Positions 7,014 through 15,549 of a stretch of DNA of 33,045 nt are shown piece after piece. The position numbers were made by a program, and so were the translations under genes. The notes below the pieces were generated by a model. The model searched no databases, was not told the origin of the DNA, and saw only the letters and a list, made by a program, of their open reading frames with translations. Every line of letters starts with the position of its first letter. The stretch's first letter is position 1. Source of the DNA: Flavobacteriales bacterium (GTDB taxonomy: Bacteria > Bacteroidota > Bacteroidia > Flavobacteriales_C > GCA-002722245); contig JAHEZM010000034.1 in assembly GCA_023251075.1 (NCBI GenBank), forward strand, positions 1-33,045, written 5' to 3'.

Positions 7014-8356
7014 GACCTGAAAAATAATAATTGATTACCAGTGGCTCCATTAATAATGGAGCCATTTTTATATACTACATTTCCATTTACCAATGTAGCA
7101 GAAACCTGCGCAGAAAAAGTATAACCATCAAAGGGACTCCAACCACATTTATACAGAATATTTTCTTTACTAACTGTCCACGGTTTATTCATATCCACCA
7201 ATACCAAATCAGCCCAATATCCTTTTCTGATAAATCCTCTTTTTTCTACTTGTAAGCAAATAGCCGGGGCGTGACACAATTTCTCTACCGCTCGCTCTAC
7301 TGTTATTTTTCCTTGCTTTACAAACTCTAGCATAGCTACCAAAGAATGTTGCACCAACGGTCCGCCAGAGGGAGCTTTTAAATAACCACTTTGTTTTTCC
7401 TCTATTGTATGTGGAGCATGATCCGTGGCAACAATATCAATATGATTATCCAGCAAGCCTTTCCAAATTGCCGCTCTATCTTTTGCTGTTTTAACAGCAG
7501 GATTCCATTTAATCCATGGCCCTTTCGTTTTATAATCTTCATCAGAAAACCAAAGATGATGAATACATGCTTCTGCAGTAATTCTCTTTTTCTCCAGAGG
7601 AATATCATTGGTAAACAATCCCACTTCAGAGGCCGATGAAATATGCAATATATGTAAACGGGTACCGTGCTTTTTAGCCAAGGCTACAGCCATAGATGAC
7701 GACTTATAACAAGCCTCTTCGCTTCTAATAAGAGGATGGGCTTCAAAGGGAATATTTTCTCCGTATTTAGCCTTGTATGCTTCCAAATTCGACTTCACTG
7801 TTTGCTCATCTTCACAATGAGTGGCAATCAACAATTTTGTTTTTTTGAATATTTCACTGAGCACATGAGTATCATCCACCAACATATCTCCGGTGGAAGA
7901 ACCCATAAAAATTTTCAACCCAGCAGTAATCTTTGGATCGGCAGCCAACAACTGATCAATATTATGATTCGTTGCACCCAAAAAAAAAGAATAATTGGCA
8001 ATACTGTTTTGAGCAGCGATATCGAATTTTTTCTCTAATTCTTCAATAGTTGTAGTTTGTGGATTCGTATTAGGCATCTCCATGAAAGAGGTTATACCGC
8101 CTGCCACTGCAGCTCTCGACTCTGAATAAATATCAGCTTTATGAGTTAAGCCTGGTTCGCGAAAATGAACCTGATCATCGATTAAACCTGGAATAATTAA
8201 TTTTCCTGTAGCGTCAATCACCTCAATATTAGCATCGCCTATCGGAACATTATCCCCCTCAAAAACCTCTTGAATTTTACCATCTTCAATGAATACACTT
8301 CCTACAAACGATCTTCCTTCGTTTACAATGGTTCCGCTCTTAATGAGTGTTTTCAT
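7010..8356 (-). CDS. pyrC: dihydroorotase (class I type)
   Basis: A 448-residue amidohydrolase that closes carbamoyl-aspartate to dihydroorotate in pyrimidine synthesis. Metal-site residues: DDQVHFREPG (60-69), the likely carboxylated lysine K148 (GLKIFMGSSTGDM), H180 (ATHCEDE), H238 (LHILHIS) and D312 (TDHAPH). The first ligand of the usual HxH motif is glutamine (Q62-V-H64). I recall QVH in other Bacteroidota dihydroorotases, so this may be a lineage trait; a non-hydantoinase relative with another substrate is the alternative. The start overlaps the upstream mannosyltransferase gene by 17 bases, so it is the last gene of the pdxJ operon. Confidence 0.92.
   Translation of the reverse strand: MKTLIKSGTIVNEGRSFVGSVFIEDGKIQEVFEGDNVPIGDANIEVIDATGKLIIPGLIDDQVHFREPGLTHKADIYSESRAAVAGGITSFMEMPNTNPQTTTIEELEKKFDIAAQNSIANYSFFLGATNHNIDQLLAADPKITAGLKIFMGSSTGDMLVDDTHVLSEIFKKTKLLIATHCEDEQTVKSNLEAYKAKYGENIPFEAHPLIRSEEACYKSSSMAVALAKKHGTRLHILHISSASEVGLFTNDIPLEKKRITAEACIHHLWFSDEDYKTKGPWIKWNPAVKTAKDRAAIWKGLLDNHIDIVATDHAPHTIEEKQSGYLKAPSGGPLVQHSLVAMLEFVKQGKITVERAVEKLCHAPAICLQVEKRGFIRKGYWADLVLVDMNKPWTVSKENILYKCGWSPFDGYTFSAQVSATLVNGNVVYKNGSIINGATGNQLLFFRS
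7042..7069 (+). terminator. intrinsic terminator of the MORN gene inside pyrC
   Basis: TGGCTCCAT (7042-7050) pairs perfectly with ATGGAGCCA (7056-7064), extendable by one T-A pair to a 3-base loop, and is followed by five T. It lies 29 bases past the MORN stop codon on the same strand. On the other strand the same bases encode GSIINGA near the dihydroorotase C-terminus. Confidence 0.75.
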
Positions 8357-9086
8357 TTGCTTGTTTATATTTTGTAAACCAAGATTTTATTTTCATCATA
8401 AATACCCCCACGAATGCTTCCTTAATAATTCCTTTGCTCATTTTAGAAGCACCTTGAGTTCTGTCTTGAAAAATAATAGGCACTTCAACAATTTTAAAAC
8501 CATGTTTCCACGCTCTGAATTTCATTTCAATTTGAAATCCATAACCTATTAACTTTATTTTATCTAATTCAATAGTTTCTAAAACTCTTCTTTTGTAGCA
8601 TTTGAATCCGGCCGTAGTATCACGAATAGTCATTCTTGTAATCATTCTCACGTAAGCAGAACCATAGTAAGAAGTAAGTACTCTCGACATAGGCCAGTTC
8701 ACCACATTCACCCCCGTAATATATCTTGAGCCAATAGCTAAATCAGCACCCTCTACACAAGCCTGACGCAAACGCAAAAGATCATCGGGATTATGAGAAA
8801 AATCGGCATCGATTTCAAAAATAAGATCATACTTATTTTCCATTGCCCATTTGAAACCATGAATATAAGCGGTTCCTAAACCTTGTTTCCCTGAACGTTC
8901 CTTCAAATGCAAGCGACCAGAAAATTCTTTTTGTAAATTTTTTACAATGTTTGCAGTGCCATCAGGTGAACCATCATCAACAATTAACATGTGAAAACCC
9001 ACTTCATAGCTCATTACCTTTCTGATAATGTTCTCTATGTTTTCAATTTCATTATAGGTGGGTATGATTGCTAAACTTTCAGGCAT
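8340..9086 (-). CDS. polyprenol monophosphomannose synthase (GT2, DPM1-like)
   Basis: A 248-residue GT2 glycosyltransferase that probably moves mannose, or a related sugar, from a nucleotide sugar to polyprenyl phosphate at the inner membrane face. Motifs: IIPTYNE (7-13), VDDGSPDGT (36-44), GKQGLGTAY (66-74), the metal-binding DAD (93-95, EIDADFSH), and DRTQGASKMS near the end. It has no transmembrane C-terminal half, so it is the short soluble DPM1 form rather than the ArnC or GtrB type. The 17-base overlap with pyrC and the 24-base gap from the hydrolase gene place it in the pdxJ operon. Confidence 0.92.
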   Translation of the reverse strand: MPESLAIIPTYNEIENIENIIRKVMSYEVGFHMLIVDDGSPDGTANIVKNLQKEFSGRLHLKERSGKQGLGTAYIHGFKWAMENKYDLIFEIDADFSHNPDDLLRLRQACVEGADLAIGSRYITGVNVVNWPMSRVLTSYYGSAYVRMITRMTIRDTTAGFKCYKRRVLETIELDKIKLIGYGFQIEMKFRAWKHGFKIVEVPIIFQDRTQGASKMSKGIIKEAFVGVFMMKIKSWFTKYKQANENTH

Positions 9087-9110
9087 TATTATAATTATAA
9101 GTGCGTTAAA

Positions 9111-9878
9111 TTAGTTGTTTTTGAGGAATTTTCGCACAACATTTACAAATTCTTGGGGTTGCTCTGCATGCACCCAATGACCGGCCCCTTTCATCGTTTC
9201 CATTTTCATGAGCGGAAATTTCTCAAGCATCAAATCTATATCTTCCTCTAAAACATAATTAGAATTTCCTCCACGTAAAAATAAAGCGGAATTAGAAAAT
9301 TCTGCTTTTTCTGGCAATGCTTCTCCAATATTTTCTATCTCTTTGGTAAGGTCTTTTAAATTAAATTTCCAGGTGAAAGATTCACCACTCTCTCTTTTCA
9401 AATTTTTCATCAACCACTGCACCACACCCATATCATTTAACTGATCCATCAATTGTTTTTCAACCTCTTGTCGGCTCGATACTTTTTCTAAATCCACCGC
9501 ATTCAATGCATTTAAAACCGATTGATGGTGTTGGGGATAATATTTTGGACCAATGTCCACCACTACCAATTTATCAACTAATTTTTCGTTTTCACAGGCA
9601 AAAAACATAGCGATTTTTCCTCCCATAGAATGACCTAAAACGTGAGCCTTCGATATTTTATGTTCTTGAAAAAACTGCTGTAAATCCTCGCTCATTTCAG
9701 CATAACTATGCTTGGAATGGTGCTCACTTTTTCCATGATTTCTAAGATCAATTATATAAACCTGATATTCATCCGACAATTCTTTTGCGATACCTTGCCA
9801 ATTATCAAGGGATCCTAAAAATCCATGCAAAATGATCAAGGGCTGACCTTGTCCTAAAACCTTATAGTTAAGAACCAT
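9111..9878 (-). CDS. alpha/beta hydrolase, YbfF-like esterase
   Basis: A 255-residue alpha/beta-fold hydrolase. The oxyanion-hole motif LHGFLGS (17-23) and the nucleophile elbow GHSMGG (S84) are clear. The catalytic histidine is probably H234 in GAGHWVH. No signal peptide is present, so it is cytoplasmic. The nearest functional group appears to be the small acyl-CoA and ester hydrolases of the YbfF type, but the substrate is unknown. Its start overlaps the pdxJ 3' end by 11 bases, which indicates translational coupling. Confidence 0.9.
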   Translation of the reverse strand: MVLNYKVLGQGQPLIILHGFLGSLDNWQGIAKELSDEYQVYIIDLRNHGKSEHHSKHSYAEMSEDLQQFFQEHKISKAHVLGHSMGGKIAMFFACENEKLVDKLVVVDIGPKYYPQHHQSVLNALNAVDLEKVSSRQEVEKQLMDQLNDMGVVQWLMKNLKRESGESFTWKFNLKDLTKEIENIGEALPEKAEFSNSALFLRGGNSNYVLEEDIDLMLEKFPLMKMETMKGAGHWVHAEQPQEFVNVVRKFLKNN

Positions 9879-10590
9879 GACGTAATTGACGCAAATAAAG
9901 TTGAATGGTATTTTCTAATCCGAGATACAAAGCATCGGCAATTAAAGCATGACCGATAGACACTTCTTGTAAATTTGGAATTTGCTCAGAAAAGTACTTC
10001 AAGTTTTCTAAACTTAAATCATGTCCAGCATTCAATCCCAAACTACATTCCTTTGCTTTAGCTGCTGCTTTCACATAGGGTTCAATCGCTTTTTCTCTAT
10101 TGACTTTATAATGGGTAGCGTATTCTTCGGTGTACAATTCTATTCTGTTGGCACCTGTTTTTGCTGCCCATTCAATTTGAGCCAACTCGGTTTCCATAAA
10201 AACAGAAGTTCTGATGTTGTGTTTAGTGAACTCTTTTATTACTTCTTCTAAAAAACTAAAATTCTTTTTGGCATCCCAACCCGCATTAGAAGTTAAAGCA
10301 TTAGGAGGGTCGGGTACCAGGGTAACTTGGTCGGGCTTCACCTCTATCACCATTTTCATAAAATCGGTAGAAGGATAACCTTCAATATTGAATTCGGTGC
10401 CTACTACTTTTTTAAGTGCATACACATCGGAATAACGTACATGTCGCTCATCAGGACGCGGATGCACAGTAATGCCCTGCGCACCAAAACGCTCAGCATC
10501 AAAGGCTACCTGAATTAAATCGGGCACATTTCCTCCTCTGGAATTTCTTAGAGTAGCTACCTTATTTATATTAACACTTAATCTTACCAT
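9868..10590 (-). CDS. pdxJ: pyridoxine 5'-phosphate synthase
   Basis: A 240-residue TIM-barrel enzyme that condenses 1-deoxy-D-xylulose 5-phosphate with 3-amino-2-oxopropyl phosphate to give pyridoxine 5'-phosphate (DXP-dependent vitamin B6 route). Visible motifs are [18 protein letters not shown] at the N-terminus, [10 protein letters not shown] (41-50, with active-site H43), FNIEGYP (E69), GLNAGHDL (H190) and IGHALIADA. The frame opens at 10641, but the family starts at the ATG at 10590, 20 bases after a perfect TACTTTTG box. It is the first gene of a four-gene minus-strand operon and is divergent from the CBS gene. Confidence 0.97.
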   Translation of the reverse strand: MVRLSVNINKVATLRNSRGGNVPDLIQVAFDAERFGAQGITVHPRPDERHVRYSDVYALKKVVGTEFNIEGYPSTDFMKMVIEVKPDQVTLVPDPPNALTSNAGWDAKKNFSFLEEVIKEFTKHNIRTSVFMETELAQIEWAAKTGANRIELYTEEYATHYKVNREKAIEPYVKAAAKAKECSLGLNAGHDLSLENLKYFSEQIPNLQEVSIGHALIADALYLGLENTIQLYLRQLRHGS

Positions 10591-10610
10591 GATAAATTGC
10601 GTATGGTATG

Positions 10611-10618
10611 CAAAAGTA
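10611..10618 (-). promoter_or_regulatory. pdxJ promoter, -7 element
   Basis: TACTTTTG on the minus strand matches TAnnTTTG exactly and lies 20 bases before the pdxJ ATG. No convincing TTG was found at the -33 position. Confidence 0.6.
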
Positions 10619-10626
10619 AAAAATAC

Positions 10627-10634
10627 TACCTTAG
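10627..10634 (+). promoter_or_regulatory. -7 element of the CBS-domain gene
   Basis: TACCTTAG, one base off TAnnTTTG, lies 26 bases before the GTG at 10661. Only 8 bases separate it from the pdxJ -7 element on the other strand, so the two promoters overlap. Its position argues against a start at the ATG at 10589, which lies upstream of it. Confidence 0.45.
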
Positions 10635-10660
10635 CGCCCACATTAAAAATAGATTATTCT

Positions 10661-11326
10661 GTGTTAGCTCAAGATTTAATTACATACGACCTTCCATTTC
10701 TTAAACCTCAAGATTCGGGAGATACTGCTTTGTCTTTGATGGACGAATTTCGAATTTCTCATATCGCTATTGTAAAAGAAAGCGAATATTGCGGACTTTT
10801 ATCTGATAAAGACATCTTCGATTTTTTTGAAGATACCAGTGAAGAAATTAAAAATCAAAAACTATCGTTGATGCGCCCTTTTGTGCGTGCCGACAATCAT
10901 ATTTTTGAGGTAATCAAAATTATGGGAGAAGCACGAATTTCAGTTATTCCTGTGTTAGACGATAAGGATGTTTACTGCGGATCTATTCTTTCACAAGATT
11001 TAGCTTATAGTTTTTCTAAATTCATTTCATCGAATGAACCAGGAGGAGTGATTGTTTTAGAGGTAAATATCAACGATTATTCTTTGTCACACATAGCCCA
11101 GATTGTTGAATCAGATAATGCTAAAATTCTTAATTGTACTACTTCTACCCCAGCCGATTCCATGAAATTGGAAGTAGTTTTAAAAATCAATATTATAGAC
11201 CTTTCTCGTATTATTCAAACTTTCACCCGCTTTAACTATACTATTAAAGCGAGTTATCACCAAAGTACTTTCGACGAAGATCTTCAACGACGTTTTGATT
11301 TATTCATGAATTATCTCAACATGTAA
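10661..11326 (+). CDS. CBS-domain protein
   Basis: A 221-residue cytoplasmic protein with a tandem CBS pair (a Bateman module), which usually binds adenosine nucleotides. The first CBS covers roughly residues 10-60 (DSGDTALSLMDEFRISHIAIV, then GLLSDKDI). The second covers about 70-125 (NHIFEVIKIMGEARISVIPVLDD). An ACT-like C-terminal region (about 132-205, GVIVLEVNINDYSLSHIAQI) follows. The frame can also start at the ATG at 10589, but that would overlap the pdxJ start and precede the promoter-like box. The GTG at 10661 gives the family-like N-terminus VLAQDLI. It heads the cluster leading to nadK; its regulatory target is unknown. Confidence 0.82.
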   Translation: MLAQDLITYDLPFLKPQDSGDTALSLMDEFRISHIAIVKESEYCGLLSDKDIFDFFEDTSEEIKNQKLSLMRPFVRADNHIFEVIKIMGEARISVIPVLDDKDVYCGSILSQDLAYSFSKFISSNEPGGVIVLEVNINDYSLSHIAQIVESDNAKILNCTTSTPADSMKLEVVLKINIIDLSRIIQTFTRFNYTIKASYHQSTFDEDLQRRFDLFMNYLNM

Positions 11327-11328
11327 GA

Positions 11329-12720
11329 ATGAGGTGTTTTTTGGCTTTCACTGCGATTTTTCTTTTAAACTATTGCACTGTTACTGCTCAGGATACCACC
11401 TATATTCTTAATGAAATTGAAATTGAAGGGAATAAAACCACCAAAAAATACATCGTTGAAAAAGAATTAACCTTTAAAAAAGGTGATATAACAACGATTT
11501 CTGATCTGAATCTTAAAATCACACAATCAAAAAAGAATTTAATCAACACATCTCTCTTCCACTTCGTTGATGTTGAATTAAGTACCACGGGAAAACTGGT
11601 TAATCTTAAAATAAAACTCAAAGAACGTTGGTATACCTGGCCAAAACCAATTTTATTAGGAGAAGACCGGAATGTATTCGATTGGCTACAATACAGAACT
11701 TTCGACCGCTTTAGTTATGGTTTGTTTTTAAATCGATACAATTTTAGAGGGCGGCAAGAAACCATTCAACTGAAATTGAAATTTGGTTACTCTCAGGAAT
11801 TGGGTTTGTTGTATAAAATACCCTATCTGATTAAAACCAAAAATCATGGATTAACCTTTTCATTTCTTGCAGTTCAACGTCATGAAATATATTATAAGAG
11901 TATCAACGACAAAATCACCTATTACAAAAATCATGATGCCATCATGCGTAATGAATTCAACGCTTTTATAGAATACGTTTACCGCTTTCATTTTTACAAC
12001 CAACATATTTTCAGAGCCGATTTCGACCAGGTAAAAGTAGGCGACACTATTGTTTCGAAAGCGGAAAACCCCAATTACCTTATCAATGGAAGAAATAATG
12101 CAAAATACTTTTCTTTAAAATACATGTACAAAATTGATAAACGAGATTCAAAAAATTATCCTTTAAGCGGCTACGATATTGAAGCTGAAATAAAAAAATA
12201 CGGATTGAACCTTTCTGCCAATGAAATCAATACTTTGTCTTTTATCTTTCTTGCTGAAAAATTTGGAAAAATAAACAACCGTTTCTATTACGGAGGAGGA
12301 TTGAAAACAAGATATTTCACCACCAGCACCACCCCATTTTATATTGCAAGAGGATTGGGTTTCAATAACGACTATGTAAGAGGATATGAACCCTATTTAA
12401 TTAGCGGAAATAATTTCGTGGTGGCTAAATCGAACATTAAATGGCAAATATTTAAACCCAAAATATTTAAAGTACCTTACCTGAAATGGGATAAATTCAA
12501 CACCATTCCCTATGCTATTTATCTTACTAGCTATGTAGATGCTGGTTATATTCAGGATAAAACTTACACCACACAAAATAATTTGGCCAATAATTTTTTG
12601 ATAGGTTATGGTATGGGACTAGATTTCGTGAGCTATTACGATACTGTTTGCAGGGTAGAATTTTCTACAAATAAAAAAGGACAATCGGGGATTTATGTTA
12701 GCTTTATAGCACCTATTTAA
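11329..12720 (+). CDS. single-POTRA Omp85-family outer membrane protein
   Basis: A 463-residue exported protein starting 2 bases after the CBS gene stop. A signal peptide (about 1-20, TVTAQ) is followed by one POTRA-like domain (about 24-107, with YILNEIEIEGNKTTKKYIVEKEL and NTSLFHFVDVEL). The rest is a beta-barrel of the bacterial surface antigen type with strands rich in aromatic and polar residues, and ARGLGFNNDYVRGYEP (about 342-357) carries the VRGY version of the Omp85 signature. It is much shorter than BamA and has one POTRA instead of five. It probably inserts or secretes specific clients, or is structural. Confidence 0.82.
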   Translation: MRCFLAFTAIFLLNYCTVTAQDTTYILNEIEIEGNKTTKKYIVEKELTFKKGDITTISDLNLKITQSKKNLINTSLFHFVDVELSTTGKLVNLKIKLKERWYTWPKPILLGEDRNVFDWLQYRTFDRFSYGLFLNRYNFRGRQETIQLKLKFGYSQELGLLYKIPYLIKTKNHGLTFSFLAVQRHEIYYKSINDKITYYKNHDAIMRNEFNAFIEYVYRFHFYNQHIFRADFDQVKVGDTIVSKAENPNYLINGRNNAKYFSLKYMYKIDKRDSKNYPLSGYDIEAEIKKYGLNLSANEINTLSFIFLAEKFGKINNRFYYGGGLKTRYFTTSTTPFYIARGLGFNNDYVRGYEPYLISGNNFVVAKSNIKWQIFKPKIFKVPYLKWDKFNTIPYAIYLTSYVDAGYIQDKTYTTQNNLANNFLIGYGMGLDFVSYYDTVCRVEFSTNKKGQSGIYVSFIAPI

Positions 12721-12742
12721 TTAGAAGCATTAAATTAATAGT

Positions 12743-13621
12743 ATGAAACTGGCGATTTTTGGTAAAGAGTATAATGAGGAAAAGAAAAATATCATTGAAG
12801 ATTTTTTTCATTATATCAATGATCATAAGGAAATACAATATATGATCTATGCTCCTTTCCTATCAAAAATTGAAAATAAAATTGCCAATATCTCCCAGGC
12901 AAATACATTCACTACTAGCGAAGAATTAGAAGGAGTTGATTTTCTGTGCAGTTTAGGCGGTGATGGAACAATATTGGAATCGCTTCTTTTAATCAAAAGC
13001 AGAAAAATCCCTATTTTGGGGATTAACACTGGTCGATTGGGGTTCCTTGCCAGCATTGCTTCTAACGACACGATTACCTCTATTGAAAACATATTAAACG
13101 GCGACTATTACCTTGATGAAAGAACTTTGGTGCGACTGGTCACCAAAGACCATATTTTTGGCGACACCAATTTTGCACTGAACGAAGTAACTATTCATAA
13201 AAAAGAAACCTCATCAATGATTATTGTTCACGCTTACATCAATGATGAATACCTAACTTCTTATTGGGCCGATGGATTGATTGTATCTACTCCTACTGGC
13301 TCAACCGGTTATTCGTTAAGTTGTAACGGGCCCATTGTAATGCCCAATTCGGGAGTATTTATCATCACCCCTATTGCTCCTCACAATTTAAATATGCGAC
13401 CATTAATTATTCCTGATAGCAAAAAAATAAGATTGGTTTTGGAAGGACGAGGAAACGAATTCATGGTGTCTTTGGATTCCAGGAATGCAACCGTAGATGA
13501 AAAAACAGAACTAATTATTGAGAAAGAAAGCTTCAGAGCTCAAATTTTGAGAATAAAAGGACAATCATTTGCTTCTACCGTGCGCAATAAACTCTACTGG
13601 GGTCACGACAACAGAAATTAA
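12743..13621 (+). CDS. nadK: NAD kinase
   Basis: A 292-residue cytoplasmic enzyme that phosphorylates NAD to NADP, using ATP or polyphosphate depending on the species. Motifs are complete: GGDGT (72-76), NTGRLGFL (95-102), NEVTIHK (147-153) and TPTGSTGYS (183-191) followed by NGPIV. The length is typical. It lies 22 bases after the Omp85-like gene in the same direction, and a new promoter follows it at 13651. Confidence 0.98.
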   Translation: MKLAIFGKEYNEEKKNIIEDFFHYINDHKEIQYMIYAPFLSKIENKIANISQANTFTTSEELEGVDFLCSLGGDGTILESLLLIKSRKIPILGINTGRLGFLASIASNDTITSIENILNGDYYLDERTLVRLVTKDHIFGDTNFALNEVTIHKKETSSMIIVHAYINDEYLTSYWADGLIVSTPTGSTGYSLSCNGPIVMPNSGVFIITPIAPHNLNMRPLIIPDSKKIRLVLEGRGNEFMVSLDSRNATVDEKTELIIEKESFRAQILRIKGQSFASTVRNKLYWGHDNRN

Positions 13622-13650
13622 ATTGCATTTCATTTATTACATATTTTAAT

Positions 13651-13658
13651 TATATTTG
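13651..13658 (+). promoter_or_regulatory. -7 element before the first DUF6089 gene
   Basis: TATATTTG matches TAnnTTTG exactly and ends 21 bases before the ATG at 13680. It lies between nadK and the barrel genes and marks a likely start of the uppS-bamA transcription unit. Confidence 0.65.
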
Positions 13659-13679
13659 CCTTCAGTGAAAAATAATCTA

Positions 13680-14579
13680 ATGAGATATTGTATAGCTTTC
13701 TTAGTACTGGTGCTGTTTTCAACACAAGGTCAAGCCCAATCTTACTCAGCTTGGAAAAAAACAAGAGCCGAATTATGTTTAGGCTTAGGTGTCGCCAATT
13801 TTTTAGGTGACCTTGGAGGTGCTAACCAAATTGGTACAGATTATTTTGCCGATTTAGAGATGAATACTACCAGACCCGCTCTTACAATGGGTTTACGTTA
13901 TAAATTAGACCCTCATCAGGCCCTTTATGGTGGTTTTGCCTGGGGAATGGTTGCCGGTGATGATAGATTAACACAATGGCCTGACAGAAATGGCCGCCAG
14001 TTACAGTTCCGTTCACATATCTTGGAACTAGGTATTAGATATGAATTCTTAGTAGTGAAAGAGCGTGTGGGTCACATTTACAAATTGAAAAATATTAAAG
14101 GTCAAAAACGTTTGGGTATTTATCCTTATGGATTTATTGGTATTAATGGTTTTTATTTCGATCCTCAGGGGAAAGATGCCAGCGGAAACTGGGTAGGACT
14201 AAGAAAATACAACACAGAAGGTCAGGGTGTTATTCCAACAAGAAGACCTTATAGCCCTATAGGAATTTCAATTCCTTTTGGTTTTGGATTCAGAAGAGCA
14301 ATCGACAAAAGATGGATGTGGGGGATTGAATACGGTTTAAGAAAAACATTCACTGATTATATTGATGATGTAAGTACTACCTATTTCGATAATGCTACAA
14401 TCTCTAGCTACTATGGCCCAACGGCAGCATATGTTGCTGATCCAAACAACGGAGCTAACGAGCATTATGTAGCTGGTCAACAACGTGGAGACCCTACAGA
14501 TAACGATGCCTATATGTTTTTTACCGTAACCGTAAGCTATAAGCTTAAAACAGGTAGAAATGGTGTTTGGAAATTCTAG
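13680..14579 (+). CDS. DUF6089 family outer membrane beta-barrel protein
   Basis: A 299-residue exported protein. A signal peptide (MRYCIAFLVLVLFSTQGQAQ) is followed by alternating amphipathic strands typical of an OmpA-like or PorP-like barrel of the DUF6089 family. Recognisable segments are LCLGLGVANFLGDLGG, RPALTMGLRYKL and GIEYGLRKTFTDYIDD. The frame could start at a TTG at 13656, but that codon lies inside the promoter box, so I chose the ATG at 13680. It is paralogous to the next gene. Its place just before uppS and bamA is common in Bacteroidota. The function is unknown. Confidence 0.85.
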   Translation: MRYCIAFLVLVLFSTQGQAQSYSAWKKTRAELCLGLGVANFLGDLGGANQIGTDYFADLEMNTTRPALTMGLRYKLDPHQALYGGFAWGMVAGDDRLTQWPDRNGRQLQFRSHILELGIRYEFLVVKERVGHIYKLKNIKGQKRLGIYPYGFIGINGFYFDPQGKDASGNWVGLRKYNTEGQGVIPTRRPYSPIGISIPFGFGFRRAIDKRWMWGIEYGLRKTFTDYIDDVSTTYFDNATISSYYGPTAAYVADPNNGANEHYVAGQQRGDPTDNDAYMFFTVTVSYKLKTGRNGVWKF

Positions 14580-14594
14580 TAGAATTTTCTTTTT
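14571..14594 (+). terminator. weak AT-rich terminator after the first DUF6089 gene
   Basis: AAATTCT (14571-14577) pairs with AGAATTT (14581-14587) around a 3-base loop that includes part of the stop codon, followed by TCTTTTT. The stem is AT-rich, so termination is probably partial. Confidence 0.4.
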
Positions 14595-14645
14595 CACACA
14601 ATCAATTCATCTTGTTTTCGTTAGTATTCAGTAACTGTATTTGGT

Positions 14646-15479
14646 GTGTTTATAAAAAAACTCTGTTTAGTTATTGTCTTAACGCTGTTTTCCCTTACAG
14701 GGATTGCATCTCCTAACATTCAGCCTTATAACGAAATTGGATTTTTTATTGGAAGCTCTTATTATCTGGGAGAATTAAACAAAAAACATTTTCCTGTTAA
14801 CATAATGCAGCCCGCTGGTGGTTTGCTCTACCGACACAACCTGAATGGCCATTATTCTTTCCGTTTTTTTGGAAACTATACAGAAATAAAAGGTTATGAT
14901 TCTTATTCCAACAACGACTTTGAGAAAAACCGAAACCTCTCCTTTAAATCAATGATCATAGAAGCCGGAGCCCAACTCGAATTTAATTTTTATGAATTTG
15001 CCTTAGTAAAAGATGCCCGAAGAATCATTACACCTTTTGTATTTGGAGGCATCAATTACTTTTACTTTAACCCTCAGGCAAACAATGGCTCAGGTTGGGT
15101 TGATTTACAACCCTTAGGTACCGAAGGGCAGGGTACTTCAAAATACGGCGATAGAAAAAAATACATCCGGCACCAGATTGCGGTACCAGTTGGTTTGGGT
15201 TTAAAATTTAAGATTAAAAGATTTGCTTTTACTACCGAATGGGGGATTAGAAAAACCTTCACCGATTATATTGATGATATAAGTACTACTTATGTTGATC
15301 CATCAGTATTAGGCGGTCAGGCAGCTCAACTCGCCAATCGATCTCAAGTACCCAGCAATAAAATAATCGACAAACAAAGAGGTGATGCCAGTAACAAAGA
15401 CTGGTATGTATTTACAGGCTTAACCATTTCTTTCAACATAAATAAAGAAGCGGTTTGTCCCGACTTTAGAAGCAAATAA
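14646..15479 (+). CDS. DUF6089 family beta-barrel protein, second copy
   Basis: A 277-residue paralogue of the preceding gene with a signal peptide (FIKKLCLVIVLTLFSLTGIAS) and the same closing pattern (WGIRKTFTDYIDDISTTYVD, then KQRGDASNKDW against QQRGDPTDNDA in the first copy). The start is a GTG at 14646; no ATG precedes the signal peptide. A TGTATTTG box, one base off consensus, ends only 2 bases before that GTG. Either the gene is read from the upstream promoter or its transcript has almost no leader. It is probably an outer membrane protein of unknown function. Confidence 0.83.
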   Translation: MFIKKLCLVIVLTLFSLTGIASPNIQPYNEIGFFIGSSYYLGELNKKHFPVNIMQPAGGLLYRHNLNGHYSFRFFGNYTEIKGYDSYSNNDFEKNRNLSFKSMIIEAGAQLEFNFYEFALVKDARRIITPFVFGGINYFYFNPQANNGSGWVDLQPLGTEGQGTSKYGDRKKYIRHQIAVPVGLGLKFKIKRFAFTTEWGIRKTFTDYIDDISTTYVDPSVLGGQAAQLANRSQVPSNKIIDKQRGDASNKDWYVFTGLTISFNINKEAVCPDFRSK

Positions 15480-15549
15480 CCCTAAAAAGAACCTCTTGTT
15501 TTAGAAAAATAAACTACATTTACACCCTCTTAAAAATCCTTGATAATTA

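Noticed and set aside
10589-10660. N-terminal extension of the CBS-domain protein from the ATG at 10589
   Set aside because: It would overlap the pdxJ start codon and precede the TACCTTAG box, and the added residues do not look like the family N-terminus.
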